Assembly: GCF_013340205.1 (NCBI RefSeq) | Contig: NZ_BJTG01000007.1 | Coordinates: forward strand, 62,001-126,000 | DNA: 64,000 nucleotides | Reading direction: 5' to 3' | Origin: Anaeromyxobacter diazotrophicus | GTDB taxonomy: Bacteria > Myxococcota > Myxococcia > Myxococcales > Anaeromyxobacteraceae | Part shown: piece by piece, positions 18,944 through 30,065 of the stretch | Position numbering within the stretch: position 1 is the first letter of the stretch | Layout: each line of letters opens with the position of its first letter | Position numbers and translations under genes: made by a program | The notes under the pieces: generated by a model | The model's database searches: none | Seen by the model: the letters and a program-made list of their open reading frames with translations, nothing else | What the model was told of the DNA's origin: nothing

Positions 18944-19297
18944 TCAGGCCTGCCGCTTCTTGTCCGCCAGGGCGTCGAGCGCGACCACCGCGTGCGCGAA
19001 CGCCCCGCCGGCGCGCATCTCGGCGGCGACCCAGATGGCCTCCATGATCTCGCGCTCGCTCGCCCCGTCGCGGAGGGCGCCGAGCGTGTGCCCGCGGATG
19101 CAGTAGGGGCACTGGGTGGTGTGGGCGACGGCGACCGCGATGAGCTGCTTCACCTTGCGCGCCAGAGCCCCCTCGGCGAACGCGGCCTTGCTGAACGCGT
19201 GGAACGCGTCGTCGATCTCCGGCGCCAGCTCGTGCCGGTGCCGCGACAGCTCCGCGCTGGGGACGGGATAGACCTGATCGTGATCGTGATCGTGCAT
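18944..19297 (-). CDS. Carboxymuconolactone decarboxylase/AhpD-like protein
   Basis: A 117-residue protein beginning with a His/Asp repeat (MHDHDHD). It contains the AhpD-like redox motif TTQCPYCIRGH (CXXC followed by His), then REIMEAIWVAAEMRAGGAFAHA. This is the common small single-domain CMD family, which can act as a peroxidase-linked thiol protein. CCGAGGAGGAG lies right before ATG 19297, which fixes the start; the frame extends upstream but belongs to the neighbour's region. It follows the hemerythrin gene by 20 bases, so both may be one oxygen- or peroxide-related unit. Confidence 0.88.
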   Translation of the reverse strand: MHDHDHDQVYPVPSAELSRHRHELAPEIDDAFHAFSKAAFAEGALARKVKQLIAVAVAHTTQCPYCIRGHTLGALRDGASEREIMEAIWVAAEMRAGGAFAHAVVALDALADKKRQA

Positions 19298-19317
19298 GCG
19301 CTCCTCCTCGGGTGGTC

Positions 19318-19890
19318 CTACTCGGCGTCCAGCGGCGGGGCACCGCGGCTCGGCGCGGGAGCCCCCAGCGTGAGCGCCCGGCCGGACGAGGCGCTCATCG
19401 TGCGATCGAGCACGGGGAAGAGGACCTCCTCCTCCAGCTCGAAATGAGCGAGGACGACGCCCAGCAGGTTGTCGGCGCGCCGCGAGAAGGCGACGGCGGC
19501 CGAAGCCTCGCCCGCCTGACGTCCGAGCTCCGCGAGCCAGCGGTAGATGATGACGTGCTCGTACCGCATGGAGGCGCTGAACGCGGCCGGACCCTCGCAG
19601 GCGAACTTGTCCACCACCGGGTGGATGGTGCGCTCCTCGAACTCGAGGTGCGGGCGGAGGCGCTCGTCGAGCTCGGCGACCACCCGCCCCATGGCGGCGG
19701 CGCGCTGCTCGAGCGGCAGGGAGGGCAAGGCGCCCACGCGCTCGGCCAGCGCGGCGAGCGCCTGCCGGAGCTGAGCGCGCGCTGCGCGCAGCGGAGCGGT
19801 GACCGGCGGCGCGCTCGGCCGGGGCGCTCCGCTCTGGGCGATGAGGTCGGCCCCTCGCGGGCTGAAGCTCGTGGTCTCGGACCTTGGCAC
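19318..19890 (-). CDS. Hemerythrin-like (HHE) domain protein
   Basis: A 190-residue protein started at GTG 19890, chosen because AGGAGG lies seven bases upstream. The helical domain has the expected His/Glu ligands: HLEFEERTIHPVVD, YEHVIIYRWL and LAHFELEEEVLFPVLD. Such HHE proteins bind a di-iron centre and sense or scavenge oxygen or NO, or help repair Fe-S clusters. The N-terminal 45 residues have no recognisable domain. It is followed by the AhpD-like gene. Confidence 0.85.
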   Translation of the reverse strand: MPRSETTSFSPRGADLIAQSGAPRPSAPPVTAPLRAARAQLRQALAALAERVGALPSLPLEQRAAAMGRVVAELDERLRPHLEFEERTIHPVVDKFACEGPAAFSASMRYEHVIIYRWLAELGRQAGEASAAVAFSRRADNLLGVVLAHFELEEEVLFPVLDRTMSASSGRALTLGAPAPSRGAPPLDAE

Positions 19891-20007
19891 GACGTGCCTC
19901 CTGAGATGGCCGGGCCGTGCAGCCAGCGTGCCGGCGGGCGCGCCTGCACGCCGACGTGCGCCGCAGACGATTGGAGATCCCATGAGGCGGAGGTCCAACC
20001 AGGATTG

Positions 20008-20039
20008 GGTGCGCCCCACCGCGATGTGGGTGGCGCACC
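20008..20039 (-). terminator. Hairpin downstream of transaldolase
   Basis: Eight-bp perfect arms GGTGCGCC (20008-20015) and GGCGCACC (20032-20039), extended by CCAC/GTGG with a small bulge. It lies 24 bases after the transaldolase stop on the minus strand and before the hemerythrin gene. There is no T run. Confidence 0.4.
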
Positions 20040-20062
20040 GGCATTTGGGTCGCGGAGCCGCC

Positions 20063-21214
20063 CTACGGGGCGTGCGCGCCCGCACCCGCCTCCGACGCCC
20101 GCCGCGCCTCGATGGTGGCCAGCAGCTTGGCGAACGGCTCCGCGAACAGCCGCACGCCGTCCGCGAGCAGGCGGTCGGTGACGTCGTCGATCGAGATCCC
20201 GAGGTCGGCGAGCTCGGTCATCGCCTGCCGCGCCGCTCCGACGTCGGCCTCGAGCGTCGGCCGCACCCGGCCGTGGTCGCGGAAGGCGTCGAAGGTGGCG
20301 GGCGGCATGGTGTCGATGGTCTCGGGGCCGATCAGCTCCTCCACGTACATGACGTCGCGGTAGCGGGCGTTCTTGGTGCTGGTGCTCGCCCAGAGGAGCC
20401 GCTGCGGCCGCGCGCCGAGCGAACGGAGCCGCGCCCACCGCGGCGAGGCCGTGAGCGCGCGCCAGTCCTGGTAGACCAGCTTGGCGTTGGCGATGCCCAC
20501 CCGGCCCCGCAGCGCCTCGGCGCGCACCTGGACCTCGCGCCGGGAGCTGCTGGCGCACTGCTCCTCGAGCAGGCCGTCCACGAGCGTGTCGACGCGCGAC
20601 ACGAAGAAGCTCGCCACGCTCGCCAGCCGCGACAGATCCTCGCCGCGCGCCGCCCGATCCTCCAGCGCGGTGAGGTAGGCCTCGGCGACGCGGGCGTACG
20701 TCGCGCGCGAGAAGAGCAGCGTCACGTTGACGTTGACGCCCTCCGAGAGGAGCTGGCGGATGGCCGGGAGGGCCTCGGGCGTCCCCGGCACCTTGATCAG
20801 GACGTTCTCGCGCCCGAGCGCGCGCCACAGCCGCCGCGCCTCGGCCTGCGTCGCGGCGGCGTTGCGCGCGACCACCGGCGAGACCTCGAGGCTCACGAAG
20901 CCGTCGCCCCGCGCGGTCCGCGCGTAGACGGGGCGCAGGAGATCGGCGGCGGCCCGGATGTCGTGGAGCGCCAGCTCCTCGTAGATGGCCTTGGCGTCGA
21001 GGTCGCGCCGCGGCAGGAGCCGCAGCAGCTCGGCGTCGTAGTCGCGGCTCTGCCCGATGGCCTTCTCGTAGATGGCGGGGTTGGTGGTGAGCCCGGTGAG
21101 CCCATCCTCCGCGATGAAGCGCGCCAGCTCCCCCGAGGCGAGGATCCCCCGCCGCAGGCTGTCGTACCAGACGCTCTGCCCGAAGCGGGCCAGCTCACGC
21201 AGTGGGTTCGCCAT
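20063..21214 (-). CDS. tal: Transaldolase
   Basis: A 383-residue protein of the longer (actinobacterial/cyanobacterial-type) transaldolase subfamily. Characteristic segments: DGLTGLTTNPAIYEKAI, NVLIKVPGTPEALPAI, GVNVNVTLLFS, FFVSRVDTLVD and LLWASTSTKN, in which the Lys is the Schiff-base residue. It transfers dihydroxyacetone units between sedoheptulose-7-P and glyceraldehyde-3-P. GGAGG lies about eight bases before ATG 21214. It is divergent from transketolase; together they cover the non-oxidative pentose phosphate pathway. Confidence 0.95.
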   Translation of the reverse strand: MANPLRELARFGQSVWYDSLRRGILASGELARFIAEDGLTGLTTNPAIYEKAIGQSRDYDAELLRLLPRRDLDAKAIYEELALHDIRAAADLLRPVYARTARGDGFVSLEVSPVVARNAAATQAEARRLWRALGRENVLIKVPGTPEALPAIRQLLSEGVNVNVTLLFSRATYARVAEAYLTALEDRAARGEDLSRLASVASFFVSRVDTLVDGLLEEQCASSSRREVQVRAEALRGRVGIANAKLVYQDWRALTASPRWARLRSLGARPQRLLWASTSTKNARYRDVMYVEELIGPETIDTMPPATFDAFRDHGRVRPTLEADVGAARQAMTELADLGISIDDVTDRLLADGVRLFAEPFAKLLATIEARRASEAGAGAHAP

Positions 21215-21432
21215 CGCCGGATCCTCCGGGAGGAGGATAACCGCGGCCGGCGAGAGGAGCCGCGGGGCCGCGCGGAGGGGACGGCGAGCGGGCCTCCCAG
21301 CTGCCGGGAGGTGGGCAGGGGGCTGCCGCCGGCGGCGCGGCGAACGCTGCCGCGCGGGTGGGCAGGCACTACCGTCAGGCAGCAACGCTCACGCTCGGCT
21401 GGAAGACGATGGGCGCCGCGAGGAGGCCGCGG

Positions 21433-23298
21433 ATGGCGAGCACTTCCGACAGGTGGCGAGCGCTGGCGACCCGGCTCCGCGCCGACAGCATCCGCGCCAC
21501 GACCGCGGCCGGCTCGGGGCACCCCACCTCCAGCATGTCGGCGGCGGATCTGATGGCCGTCCTGCTGTCGGATCACCTCCACTACGACTGGAAGGCCCCC
21601 CACGGCCCGGACAACGACCGGCTCGTCTTCTCGAAGGGCCACGCCGCGCCGCTCCTCTACGCCATGTTCAAGGCGGCCGGTGCCATCGCCGACGAGGAGC
21701 TGCTCACGCTGCGCAAGCGCGGCAGCCGGCTCGAGGGACACCCGACGCCAGGCCTGCCCTGGGTCGACGTGGCGACGGGGTCGCTCGGGCAGGGGATCCC
21801 GGCGGCGGTGGGGATGGCCCTGGCCGCGCGCCTGCTGGACCTCGACCTGCGCTGCTGGGTGCTCCTCGGCGACAGCGAGATGGCCGAGGGGAGCGTGTAC
21901 GAGGCCTTCGAGCTGGCGGGGTTCTACAGGCTGAGCTCGATCATCGCGATCGTCGACATGAACCGCCTCGGGCAGCGCGGCCCCACGATGGCGCAGTGGG
22001 ACGGGGAGCCGTACGCCGCGCGAGCGCGCGCCTTCGGCTGGAACGCCCAGATCCTGGACGGCCACGACCGGGAGGCCATCCACCGTGCGTACCAGGAGGC
22101 GGAGGCCTCGTCGCGGCCGACGTGCCTCGTGGCGCGCACGAGGAAGGGCGCCGGAGTCTCCTTCCTGGAGGACAAGGAGGGCTGGCACGGCAAGGCGCTC
22201 TCCGCGGACGAGGCGAAGCGGGCGCTGGCCGAGCTGGGCGACCCCGCGGGCGACCTCGTCGTCGAGACGCGGAGGCCGCGGCAGGCCTCGGCGCCGCGCA
22301 CGCCTTCCGCCGGCGCGTTCACGCCGCCTCGCTACGAGGTCGGGACGAAGGTGGCGACGCGCGAGGCGTTCGGCGACGCGCTCCGGGCGCTCGGCGCGGC
22401 GCGCGGGGACGTGGTGGTGCTGGACGGGGAGGTGAGCAACTCCACCTTCTCGGAGAGGTTCCTGAAGGCGGACGCCGCCCGCTTCTTCGAGATCTACATC
22501 GCGGAGCAGCAGCTGGTGAGCGCGGCGGTGGGCATGCAGGTGCTCGGCCTCAGGCCCTTCGCGGCCACCTTCGCCGCGTTCTTCTCGCGCGCCTACGACC
22601 AGGTCCGCATGGCCGCGATCTCGCGGGCCCACCTCGGCCTGGTGGGCTCGCACGCGGGCGTCTCGATCGGCGAGGACGGGCCCTCGCAGATGGCCCTCGA
22701 GGACCTCGCCATGATGCGCGCCGTGCACGGCAGCACCGTCCTCTACCCGTCGTGCGCCACCACCGCCGCGGAGCTGACGCGGCAGATGGCGAGCCGCGAC
22801 GGGATCACCTACCTGCGCACGACGCGGGAGAAGACGCCGGTCCTCTACGGGAGCGAGGAGCGCTTCGCCATCGGCGGGAGCAAGGTCCTGCGCCAGTCCC
22901 CGCGCGACGTGGCGGCCGTCCTCGCCGCCGGCGTCACGCTCCACGAGGCGCTCCGGGCCCACGCGCTGCTCGAGGGCGAGGGGCTGGCGGTCCGCGTCGT
23001 CGACCTCTACTCGGTGAAGCCGATCGACGCGGTGACGGTCGAGGCCTGCGCCCGCGAGTGCGGCGGCCAGCTCGTCGTCGTGGAGGATCACTGGCCGCAG
23101 GGCGGGCTGGGCGACGCGGTCTGCGAGGTGTTCGCGGGCCGCCCCTCGCCGCCGTCCGTCGCGCGGCTGGGGGTGCGGGACATGCCCGGCTCGGGGACCC
23201 CGGCGCAGCTGCTCGACGCCGCGGGCATCAGCGCCGAGCACATCGCGGCGGCGGTGCGGCGCATCGGCCGAGGGGGCACGGGTCCCGGCGGCGGGTGA
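21433..23298 (+). CDS. tkt: Transketolase
   Basis: A 621-residue protein started at ATG 21433, which has GAGGAGG six bases upstream; earlier in-frame ATGs (21358, 21409) lack such a site. The thiamine diphosphate domain has GSGHPTSSMS, SKGHAAPLLYA, SLGQGIPAAVGMA and the GDSEMAEGS motif with metal ligands. The pyrimidine-binding domain carries EIYIAEQQLVSAAVGM and GEDGPSQMALEDLAMM. The C-terminal domain ends with VEDHWPQGGLGDAV. The length is slightly shorter than E. coli TktA (663), typical of the compact transketolase group. The gene pairs with transaldolase across a 218-base divergent region. Confidence 0.95.
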   Translation: MASTSDRWRALATRLRADSIRATTAAGSGHPTSSMSAADLMAVLLSDHLHYDWKAPHGPDNDRLVFSKGHAAPLLYAMFKAAGAIADEELLTLRKRGSRLEGHPTPGLPWVDVATGSLGQGIPAAVGMALAARLLDLDLRCWVLLGDSEMAEGSVYEAFELAGFYRLSSIIAIVDMNRLGQRGPTMAQWDGEPYAARARAFGWNAQILDGHDREAIHRAYQEAEASSRPTCLVARTRKGAGVSFLEDKEGWHGKALSADEAKRALAELGDPAGDLVVETRRPRQASAPRTPSAGAFTPPRYEVGTKVATREAFGDALRALGAARGDVVVLDGEVSNSTFSERFLKADAARFFEIYIAEQQLVSAAVGMQVLGLRPFAATFAAFFSRAYDQVRMAAISRAHLGLVGSHAGVSIGEDGPSQMALEDLAMMRAVHGSTVLYPSCATTAAELTRQMASRDGITYLRTTREKTPVLYGSEERFAIGGSKVLRQSPRDVAAVLAAGVTLHEALRAHALLEGEGLAVRVVDLYSVKPIDAVTVEACARECGGQLVVVEDHWPQGGLGDAVCEVFAGRPSPPSVARLGVRDMPGSGTPAQLLDAAGISAEHIAAAVRRIGRGGTGPGGG

Positions 23299-23369
23299 CG
23301 CGCCCCCTGGAGCGGCCTCGCCAGGCCAGGTGCGCCACCCCCACGCCCGCGGGGACGGCCCGCTCGCCT

Positions 23370-23816
23370 TCAGCGGCGCAGCGGCGGCAGGTCGGCGTAG
23401 TCGGCCGCGCGCGGCGCCGCGCGCAGCACCTCGAGCAGCGACGGCGGGGCGACCACCAGCCGCCGCGCCTCGAGGTCGATCCAGCCGCCCAGCACCACGA
23501 GCTGCGCCGCCACCTCGCCGTCCTCCTTGCGGACGGTGTGGCGCAGCTTCCAGCGGCCGCCGTCGGGCGAGAGGCCCACCGCCTCGTTGTCGATCTCGAC
23601 CGAGCCGTTGAGGCCCACCTCGCGCCGGTAGTCGATCTCCTCGCGCAGCAGCACCGGGCCGATGCGCTCCCGCTCGAAGCGCTTCCAGTCCCAGCCCGCC
23701 TCCGCCAGCCAGGCGAGCCGCACCTCGGCGCCGAGCTCGGGGTAGACGGTGTGGCGGACGTGCCCGTTGGCGTCGGCGTCCGACCAGCGCACGACGTAGC
23801 GGCGAGAGAAGGCCAT
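23370..23816 (-). CDS. Acyl-CoA thioesterase, hotdog fold (4HBT-like)
   Basis: A 148-residue single-domain protein. The N-terminal segment RWSDADANGHVRHTVY matches the 4-hydroxybenzoyl-CoA thioesterase pattern in which Asp is the active-site residue, followed by EEIDYRREVGLNGSVEI. It probably hydrolyses an acyl-CoA; the substrate is unknown. It lies 12 bases downstream of the exported aldo/keto reductase on the same strand, so they may share a transcript. Confidence 0.85.
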   Translation of the reverse strand: MAFSRRYVVRWSDADANGHVRHTVYPELGAEVRLAWLAEAGWDWKRFERERIGPVLLREEIDYRREVGLNGSVEIDNEAVGLSPDGGRWKLRHTVRKEDGEVAAQLVVLGGWIDLEARRLVVAPPSLLEVLRAAPRAADYADLPPLRR

Positions 23817-23828
23817 GCGGTCCCGATA

Positions 23829-24824
23829 TCACGCCTTCGGGCCGAGCCACTCCGGATTCTGGAACGTGCCGTCGAACTCGCGGGCGGTCTTGTACTTCTC
23901 CCATTTCCCGCCCTGCGCGGCCGCGGCGGTGCGCGCGAGCAGCGCGGCGCGCTCGGTGGCGCCGAGCGGCTGGAAGCCGCGCGCCAGGCGAAGATCCTGC
24001 TCGAGCACCCGGCGCGAGTCGATGCCGGTGATGGTGACGCTCACCCCGGGCACGCTCATCGCGTAGCGCAGGCACTCCTCGGCGCCGGCGGCCCGCGACT
24101 CGAGGATGAGCCCGTCCGCCATCGGCTTCATGCCGAGGACGCCCATCCCCTTCGCCACCGCCACCGGCAGCACCTTCCGCTCGAAGCTGTCGTGGTGCGC
24201 GTCGAGCACGTTGAGCGGCAGCTGCACCGTGTCGAAGGCGAAGCCGTGCGCGTCGGCCGCCCGGAGCATGGCGAGGTGGAGGTCGGGCGACTTGTGCCCG
24301 GTGAAGCCCAGGAACCGCGCCTTGCCCGCCTGGCGCGCCGCGGCGAGCGCCTCCATCGCGCCCCCCTCCGCGAACGCGCGCCCCGGGTCCTCGGAGTAGA
24401 TGACCTCGTGGAGCTGCAGGAGGTCCAGGTGATCGGTCTGCAGCCGCCGCAGGGACTCGTCGAGCTGCTTCGCGGCGGTGGCGCGATCCCGGCCGTCGAT
24501 CTTGCTCATGAGGAAGACGCGGGCGCGGTAGCCGTCCCTTAGCGCCTTCCCCATCCGCAGCTCGCTCTCGCCGCCGTTGTAGTCCCAGCAGTTGTCGAGG
24601 AAGGTGATCCCGCCGTCGATCGCCGCGCGCACGAGGCGCACGCTCTCCTGGGGGTCCTCCTGCTTCCCGATGTGGAACCCGCCCAGCCCCACGATCGAGA
24701 CCTCGGCGCCGGTGCGGCCCAGCGTGCGGTGGGGCAGGGGGCCCGCGGCCGCCGCCCTGCCGCCCGGCAGCGCGGGCGTCACGCCTGCCGCCACCGTCAC
24801 CTGGAGGAACTCGCGCCGGGTCAT
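23829..24824 (-). CDS. Tat-exported aldo/keto reductase
   Basis: A 331-residue protein. A twin-arginine signal (TRREFLQVTVAAG) begins at residue 2, so export as a folded, cofactor-loaded protein is likely. The AKR barrel follows: LGRTGAEVSIVGLGGFHIG, Asp-Tyr of the tetrad in FLDNCWDYNGGESE, Lys in FLMSKIDG and His in LLQLHEVI. The NADP-binding end (ITGIDSRRVLEQDL) is also present. Tat-exported AKRs are known in delta-proteobacteria, but the substrate is unknown. The AGGAGATCCC site supports ATG 24824. Confidence 0.9.
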   Translation of the reverse strand: MTRREFLQVTVAAGVTPALPGGRAAAAGPLPHRTLGRTGAEVSIVGLGGFHIGKQEDPQESVRLVRAAIDGGITFLDNCWDYNGGESELRMGKALRDGYRARVFLMSKIDGRDRATAAKQLDESLRRLQTDHLDLLQLHEVIYSEDPGRAFAEGGAMEALAAARQAGKARFLGFTGHKSPDLHLAMLRAADAHGFAFDTVQLPLNVLDAHHDSFERKVLPVAVAKGMGVLGMKPMADGLILESRAAGAEECLRYAMSVPGVSVTITGIDSRRVLEQDLRLARGFQPLGATERAALLARTAAAAQGGKWEKYKTAREFDGTFQNPEWLGPKA

Positions 24825-24913
24825 GGGATCTCCTCGCCTCGAGCCAGGGTGTGCATCGCCCGACCAGGCCGCGACGCCTTCCGCAGGCCGCGCGCGGGCC
24901 GCAACGTGAGGGC

Positions 24914-25744
24914 ATGGCGCGCGCCAGGCCGCCCGGGCAGGAGGAGCCCCCGCGCGCCGGGCGGCGCCCGCTGCTCGTGGTCGTCGCCGCCCACCCGGAC
25001 GACGAGACCCTGGGCGCGGCCGGCCTCCTCGTCCGGCGCGGCCGGGCGGCGCTCGTGCACCTCACCGACGGGGCGCCGGACGACCGGCGCTGGTGGCCCG
25101 CCGCGTGGTCCGGCCCCGCGCCCGCGACCCGCGCCGCTTACGCCGCCCTTCGCCGGCGCGAGCTGGAGCGCGCGCTGGCGGTGGCCGGCCTCGCGCCCGG
25201 GGCGGCGCGCGCGCTGGGGGCGGGCGATCAGGAGGCGGCGCTCCACCTCGCCCCGCTGGCGCTCGCGGTGCGCGATGTGCTCCTCGAGGAGGCCCCCGCC
25301 GCCGTGCTCACCCATCCGTACGAGGGCGGTCACCCCGACCACGACGCCGCAGCCTTCGCCGCGCGCGCCGCGGTGGCGCTCGTCGCCCGGGCGGGCCGCC
25401 GCCCGCCGCGGCTGTGCGAGATGACGAGCTACCACGCCGAAGGCGGCGAGCTCACCACCGGCCGGTTCCTGCCGGCGCCCGGCGTCCCCGAGCTGGTCCA
25501 CCGGCTCTCGCCGCGCGAGCGCGAGGCGAAGCTCCGGATGCTCGCCGCCTTCGAGAGCCAGCGGGCGGTGCTGGCGAGCTTCCGGGCGGACGAGGAGCGC
25601 TTCCGGCGCGCTCCGCCCGCCGACGTCGGGCGGCCGCCGCACCCCGGCCCGCTCTGGTACGAGCGCCTCGGGTTCACCATGACGGGGGCGCGCTTCCAGG
25701 AGCTGGCGCGGCGGGCGATGGCCGAGCTGCGGCTCGCGGGGTGA
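24914..25744 (+). CDS. PIG-L/LmbE-family deacetylase
   Basis: A 276-residue protein. The catalytic motifs [13 protein letters not shown] and [12 protein letters not shown] are the Zn-binding elements of the LmbE (N-acetylglucosaminyl deacetylase-like) family. The substrate is probably an N-acetyl sugar conjugate, not determined. ATG 24914 is favoured by GTGAGGGC just upstream; an earlier in-frame ATG adds a low-complexity Arg/Pro leader. The 3' end overlaps the convergent GT4-GNAT gene by 71 bases. Confidence 0.88.
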   Translation: MARARPPGQEEPPRAGRRPLLVVVAAHPDDETLGAAGLLVRRGRAALVHLTDGAPDDRRWWPAAWSGPAPATRAAYAALRRRELERALAVAGLAPGAARALGAGDQEAALHLAPLALAVRDVLLEEAPAAVLTHPYEGGHPDHDAAAFAARAAVALVARAGRRPPRLCEMTSYHAEGGELTTGRFLPAPGVPELVHRLSPREREAKLRMLAAFESQRAVLASFRADEERFRRAPPADVGRPPHPGPLWYERLGFTMTGARFQELARRAMAELRLAG

Positions 25745-27815
25745 GGACGAGCCGCCAGGTGGTACGGGGCTGCGCGCCCCAGCGCCGCTTGTAGGGCTCC
25801 CGCCCGCGCAGGAAGTCGAGCTCCCGGGCGCCCTCCGCGATCGCCTCCTCGGCCGCGTGCGCGAAGAGCACGCTCCCCGGGCTGCGCGGGGCCGCCTCCG
25901 GCGCGAAGCCGGTGAGGTAGGCGTAGGCGCGGCCGCGCGCGGTGAAGCCGTGGAGCACGCCCAGCGTGCGGCCGGCGAGGCGCAGCGCGTGCAGCCGGAG
26001 GACGCCGGCGGCGAGGAGCCCGCGCGCCGCCGCCGCGTGGAACGCCTCCAGCCGGCCGGAGGCGAGGAGCCCCGGGCGCCCTCGCGAGGCCCAGCGCGCG
26101 CGGTGCAGCCGGAACAGGTCGGCGAGCAGGTCGGGCAGCGAGGCCGCGTCGGCCCGGACGAACGCGACGTCCCCGTCGCGCCCCAGCCGGCGGAGCTGGT
26201 AGCGAGCGCCGGCGAGGAGGCCGGGCGAGACGCCGGCGGCGGCGAGGCCGGCGGCGCGCGAGGGCAGGGCGAGCACCGAGCAGAGGTCGTCCTCGGCGCG
26301 CGCCGCGGCGAGCGGCGCGGCCTCGGCCGCCGGGAGCAGCAGCGACGAGCGGGGCAGGGCGCGGAGGTCGCAGCGGTCGAAGGCCGCGCCCTGCCGGTCG
26401 GCGAGCCAGCCCAGCGCCGCCTCCGCCGCGGCGCCGTCCTCCGCCACGAGGTCCTGGTAGTCGGAGACCCCGCCGCCGAGGAGCCCCAGCACCCGCGCCG
26501 CGCCGTCGCGGTAGGTGAAAACGGGGAGGAGCGCGGCGAGATCCCGCCCCCGCCAGGCGAGCAGCGCGCGCGGCGGGCCGGTGGCGAGGTGCTCGCACCA
26601 GGGGAGGAGCCAGGCCGGCGAGGAGAACGGCGTCGCGCCCGGGGCGCGCGCCCAGAGCTCCTCCCACGCGCCGCGCGCCGCCGCGAGCTGTTCGAAACGC
26701 CCGACCTCCTCCAGGCGCAGGGCGGCCCGCGGCGCGGCGGGGGGCGCGGGGACCGCGCGGCGCGGCGAGGCCGGCGCGCCGTCCCGCCCCGCGAGCCGGT
26801 CGTAGAGCGCCAGATAGCGGCGGACCGTCTCGGCGAGCGGGAAGCGCTCCTCCGCGGCGCGGCGGCAGTCGGCGGGCGAGAGCGCCGACGCCTGCAGGAT
26901 GGCGGCGGCCAGCTCCTCGGGCCGGTCGACCAGGAACCCCGTCCGCCCGTGCTCCACCACCTCCCGCAGCGCCCCGCGGCCGAGCGCCACCACCGGCGTG
27001 CCCGAGGCGAGCGCCTCCAGCGCCACGAGGGAGGTCGTCTCCGCGACCTGGCTCGCCACCACCAGGCACCGGGCGCGCGCGAGCAGGGCGCGCTTGCGCG
27101 CGCCGCCGACCGGCCCGACGAAGCGCCGCCGGCGGTCGAGCCGGGGGCGCACCTCCTCCTCGAAGTACCGGAGGTGCTCGGGGAAGGGGTGCACCGCGCC
27201 CGCGACCACGAGGTCCACCCCCGCCCGCGCCGCCGCGTCGAGCGCCAGGTGGACCCCCTTGTCCGGGCAGACGCGCCCGAGCGCGAGCGCGTAGGACCCC
27301 TTGCCCAGGGCGGGGTGGAACGCCCCCAGGTCCACGCCGTTCGGCACGTCGTCGAGGAGCGCCGTGCCGGGCGGGAAGGCCGCGCGCTGGGAGGCCGAGA
27401 CGCAGTGCAGGAACGTGCGCGGCCGGGCCGGGTGCAGCGCGTGGCCGGGGTAGGAGGCGGCGGGCAGGTGCAGCGTCGCCAGCGCGGGCGGGCCGGGCGG
27501 CGGCAGGTAGGCGTGGAAGTCGACCCCGTGGAGGTGGACGACGTCGATCGGCTCGCGCGCCAGCGCGGCGCGCAGCGCCGCCCGGTGCGCCTCGTGCGCG
27601 CGGTGCCACGCCGCGACGTCCAGCGGCGGCGCCTGGAGCGGGACGGTCAGCAGCTCCCCCGCCACCCGCGAGCCCTCCGGCGCGAGGACGAGCGAGCGGT
27701 GGCCGGCCGCCGCGAGGGCGCGATCGAGCTGCCACAGCACCTGCTCGGCGCCGCCCACGGCGTCGGGGCCGACCCGGGCGAGCGGAAATCCCACGTTGAG
27801 GACGGTGAGCGGCAT
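25674..27815 (-). CDS. Fusion: GT4 glycosyltransferase and CelD/FemAB-like GNAT domain
   Basis: A 713-residue protein with two domains. Residues 1-330 are a GT-B glycosyltransferase of family 4: [20 protein letters not shown] at the N-terminus, [20 protein letters not shown], and the EX7E-type nucleotide-sugar site [20 protein letters not shown]. From about residue 360 a GNAT domain of the CelD/BcsL kind begins: [67 protein letters not shown] and the terminal [16 protein letters not shown]. Such acyltransferases acylate cell-surface polysaccharides. Both halves are intact, so the fused product could glycosylate and acetylate the same glycan. The tail overlaps PIG-L, also a sugar enzyme. Confidence 0.88.
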   Translation of the reverse strand: MPLTVLNVGFPLARVGPDAVGGAEQVLWQLDRALAAAGHRSLVLAPEGSRVAGELLTVPLQAPPLDVAAWHRAHEAHRAALRAALAREPIDVVHLHGVDFHAYLPPPGPPALATLHLPAASYPGHALHPARPRTFLHCVSASQRAAFPPGTALLDDVPNGVDLGAFHPALGKGSYALALGRVCPDKGVHLALDAAARAGVDLVVAGAVHPFPEHLRYFEEEVRPRLDRRRRFVGPVGGARKRALLARARCLVVASQVAETTSLVALEALASGTPVVALGRGALREVVEHGRTGFLVDRPEELAAAILQASALSPADCRRAAEERFPLAETVRRYLALYDRLAGRDGAPASPRRAVPAPPAAPRAALRLEEVGRFEQLAAARGAWEELWARAPGATPFSSPAWLLPWCEHLATGPPRALLAWRGRDLAALLPVFTYRDGAARVLGLLGGGVSDYQDLVAEDGAAAEAALGWLADRQGAAFDRCDLRALPRSSLLLPAAEAAPLAAARAEDDLCSVLALPSRAAGLAAAGVSPGLLAGARYQLRRLGRDGDVAFVRADAASLPDLLADLFRLHRARWASRGRPGLLASGRLEAFHAAAARGLLAAGVLRLHALRLAGRTLGVLHGFTARGRAYAYLTGFAPEAAPRSPGSVLFAHAAEEAIAEGARELDFLRGREPYKRRWGAQPRTTWRLVLTPRAAARPSPAAPAPGSAPPSW

Positions 27816-27963
27816 GCGGGGGGAGCGGGGCCGGCGCGACCCGGGAAAAGTACGGGGCGCCGCGCGGCCATGCCGAGGCGACCGCACGCTCTCCGGCCGA
27901 GCAGCGCGGCGCGGGAGGCCCGCGAGGCACACCTTCGCGTGAGGCTCGAGGAGGAGCGGCGCC

Positions 27964-28368
27964 ATGCTGAAGGGGATGCTGGTGGGGCTGTGCGTGGCGT
28001 TCGCGCTCGACGAGCGCCAGCGGCGCCGCCGCGGCCGCCGGCACCCCGCCGCCGGGCGCACGGCCGAGCCGCCGAGCGCCGCCCGGGCGCTGGCGCAGGC
28101 CGGCGCGGGCCCGCTGCTGCCCGGCCCCCGGACCGAGGGCGATCTCTCGGACGAGCAGCTCGTCGCGAGGGTGCAGGCGATGGTCGACATTCCGCCCGGG
28201 GTGGAGGTCACCGCGGTCGAGGGGGCGGTGGTCCTCTTCGGGCGCGTGCCGCGGTTCGCCTTCGCGGCGCTCCTCTCCCGCGTGGCGCGCGTGCCCGGGG
28301 TGGCCGACGTCGAGGACCGGCTGACGCCGGTGGACGATCTGGGCGGGGGCGCCGGCGAGCAGCTCTGA
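27964..28368 (+). CDS. BON-domain protein
   Basis: A 134-residue protein with a strong GAGGAGGAGCGGCGCC ribosome site before ATG 27964. The N-terminal 15 residues are hydrophobic ([15 protein letters not shown]) and followed by a basic stretch, as in a membrane anchor. The BON domain is residues about 62-122: [31 protein letters not shown] and [17 protein letters not shown] domains bind phospholipids or act near membranes. It is divergent from the GT4-GNAT gene and upstream of pgm. Confidence 0.8.
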   Translation: MLKGMLVGLCVAFALDERQRRRRGRRHPAAGRTAEPPSAARALAQAGAGPLLPGPRTEGDLSDEQLVARVQAMVDIPPGVEVTAVEGAVVLFGRVPRFAFAALLSRVARVPGVADVEDRLTPVDDLGGGAGEQL

Positions 28369-28424
28369 CGAGGGCCCCAATTCGGGCCTCCGCGCCGGGC
28401 GAGGACGTGCCAGGATCGCGCCGC

Positions 28425-30064
<1,640 letters not shown>

Positions 30065-30065
<1 letters not shown>

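Noticed and set aside
25857-28424. Long plus-strand frame leading into pgm
   Set aside because: The part before 28425 is antisense to the GT4-GNAT gene. The pgm start at 28425 gives the standard family length.
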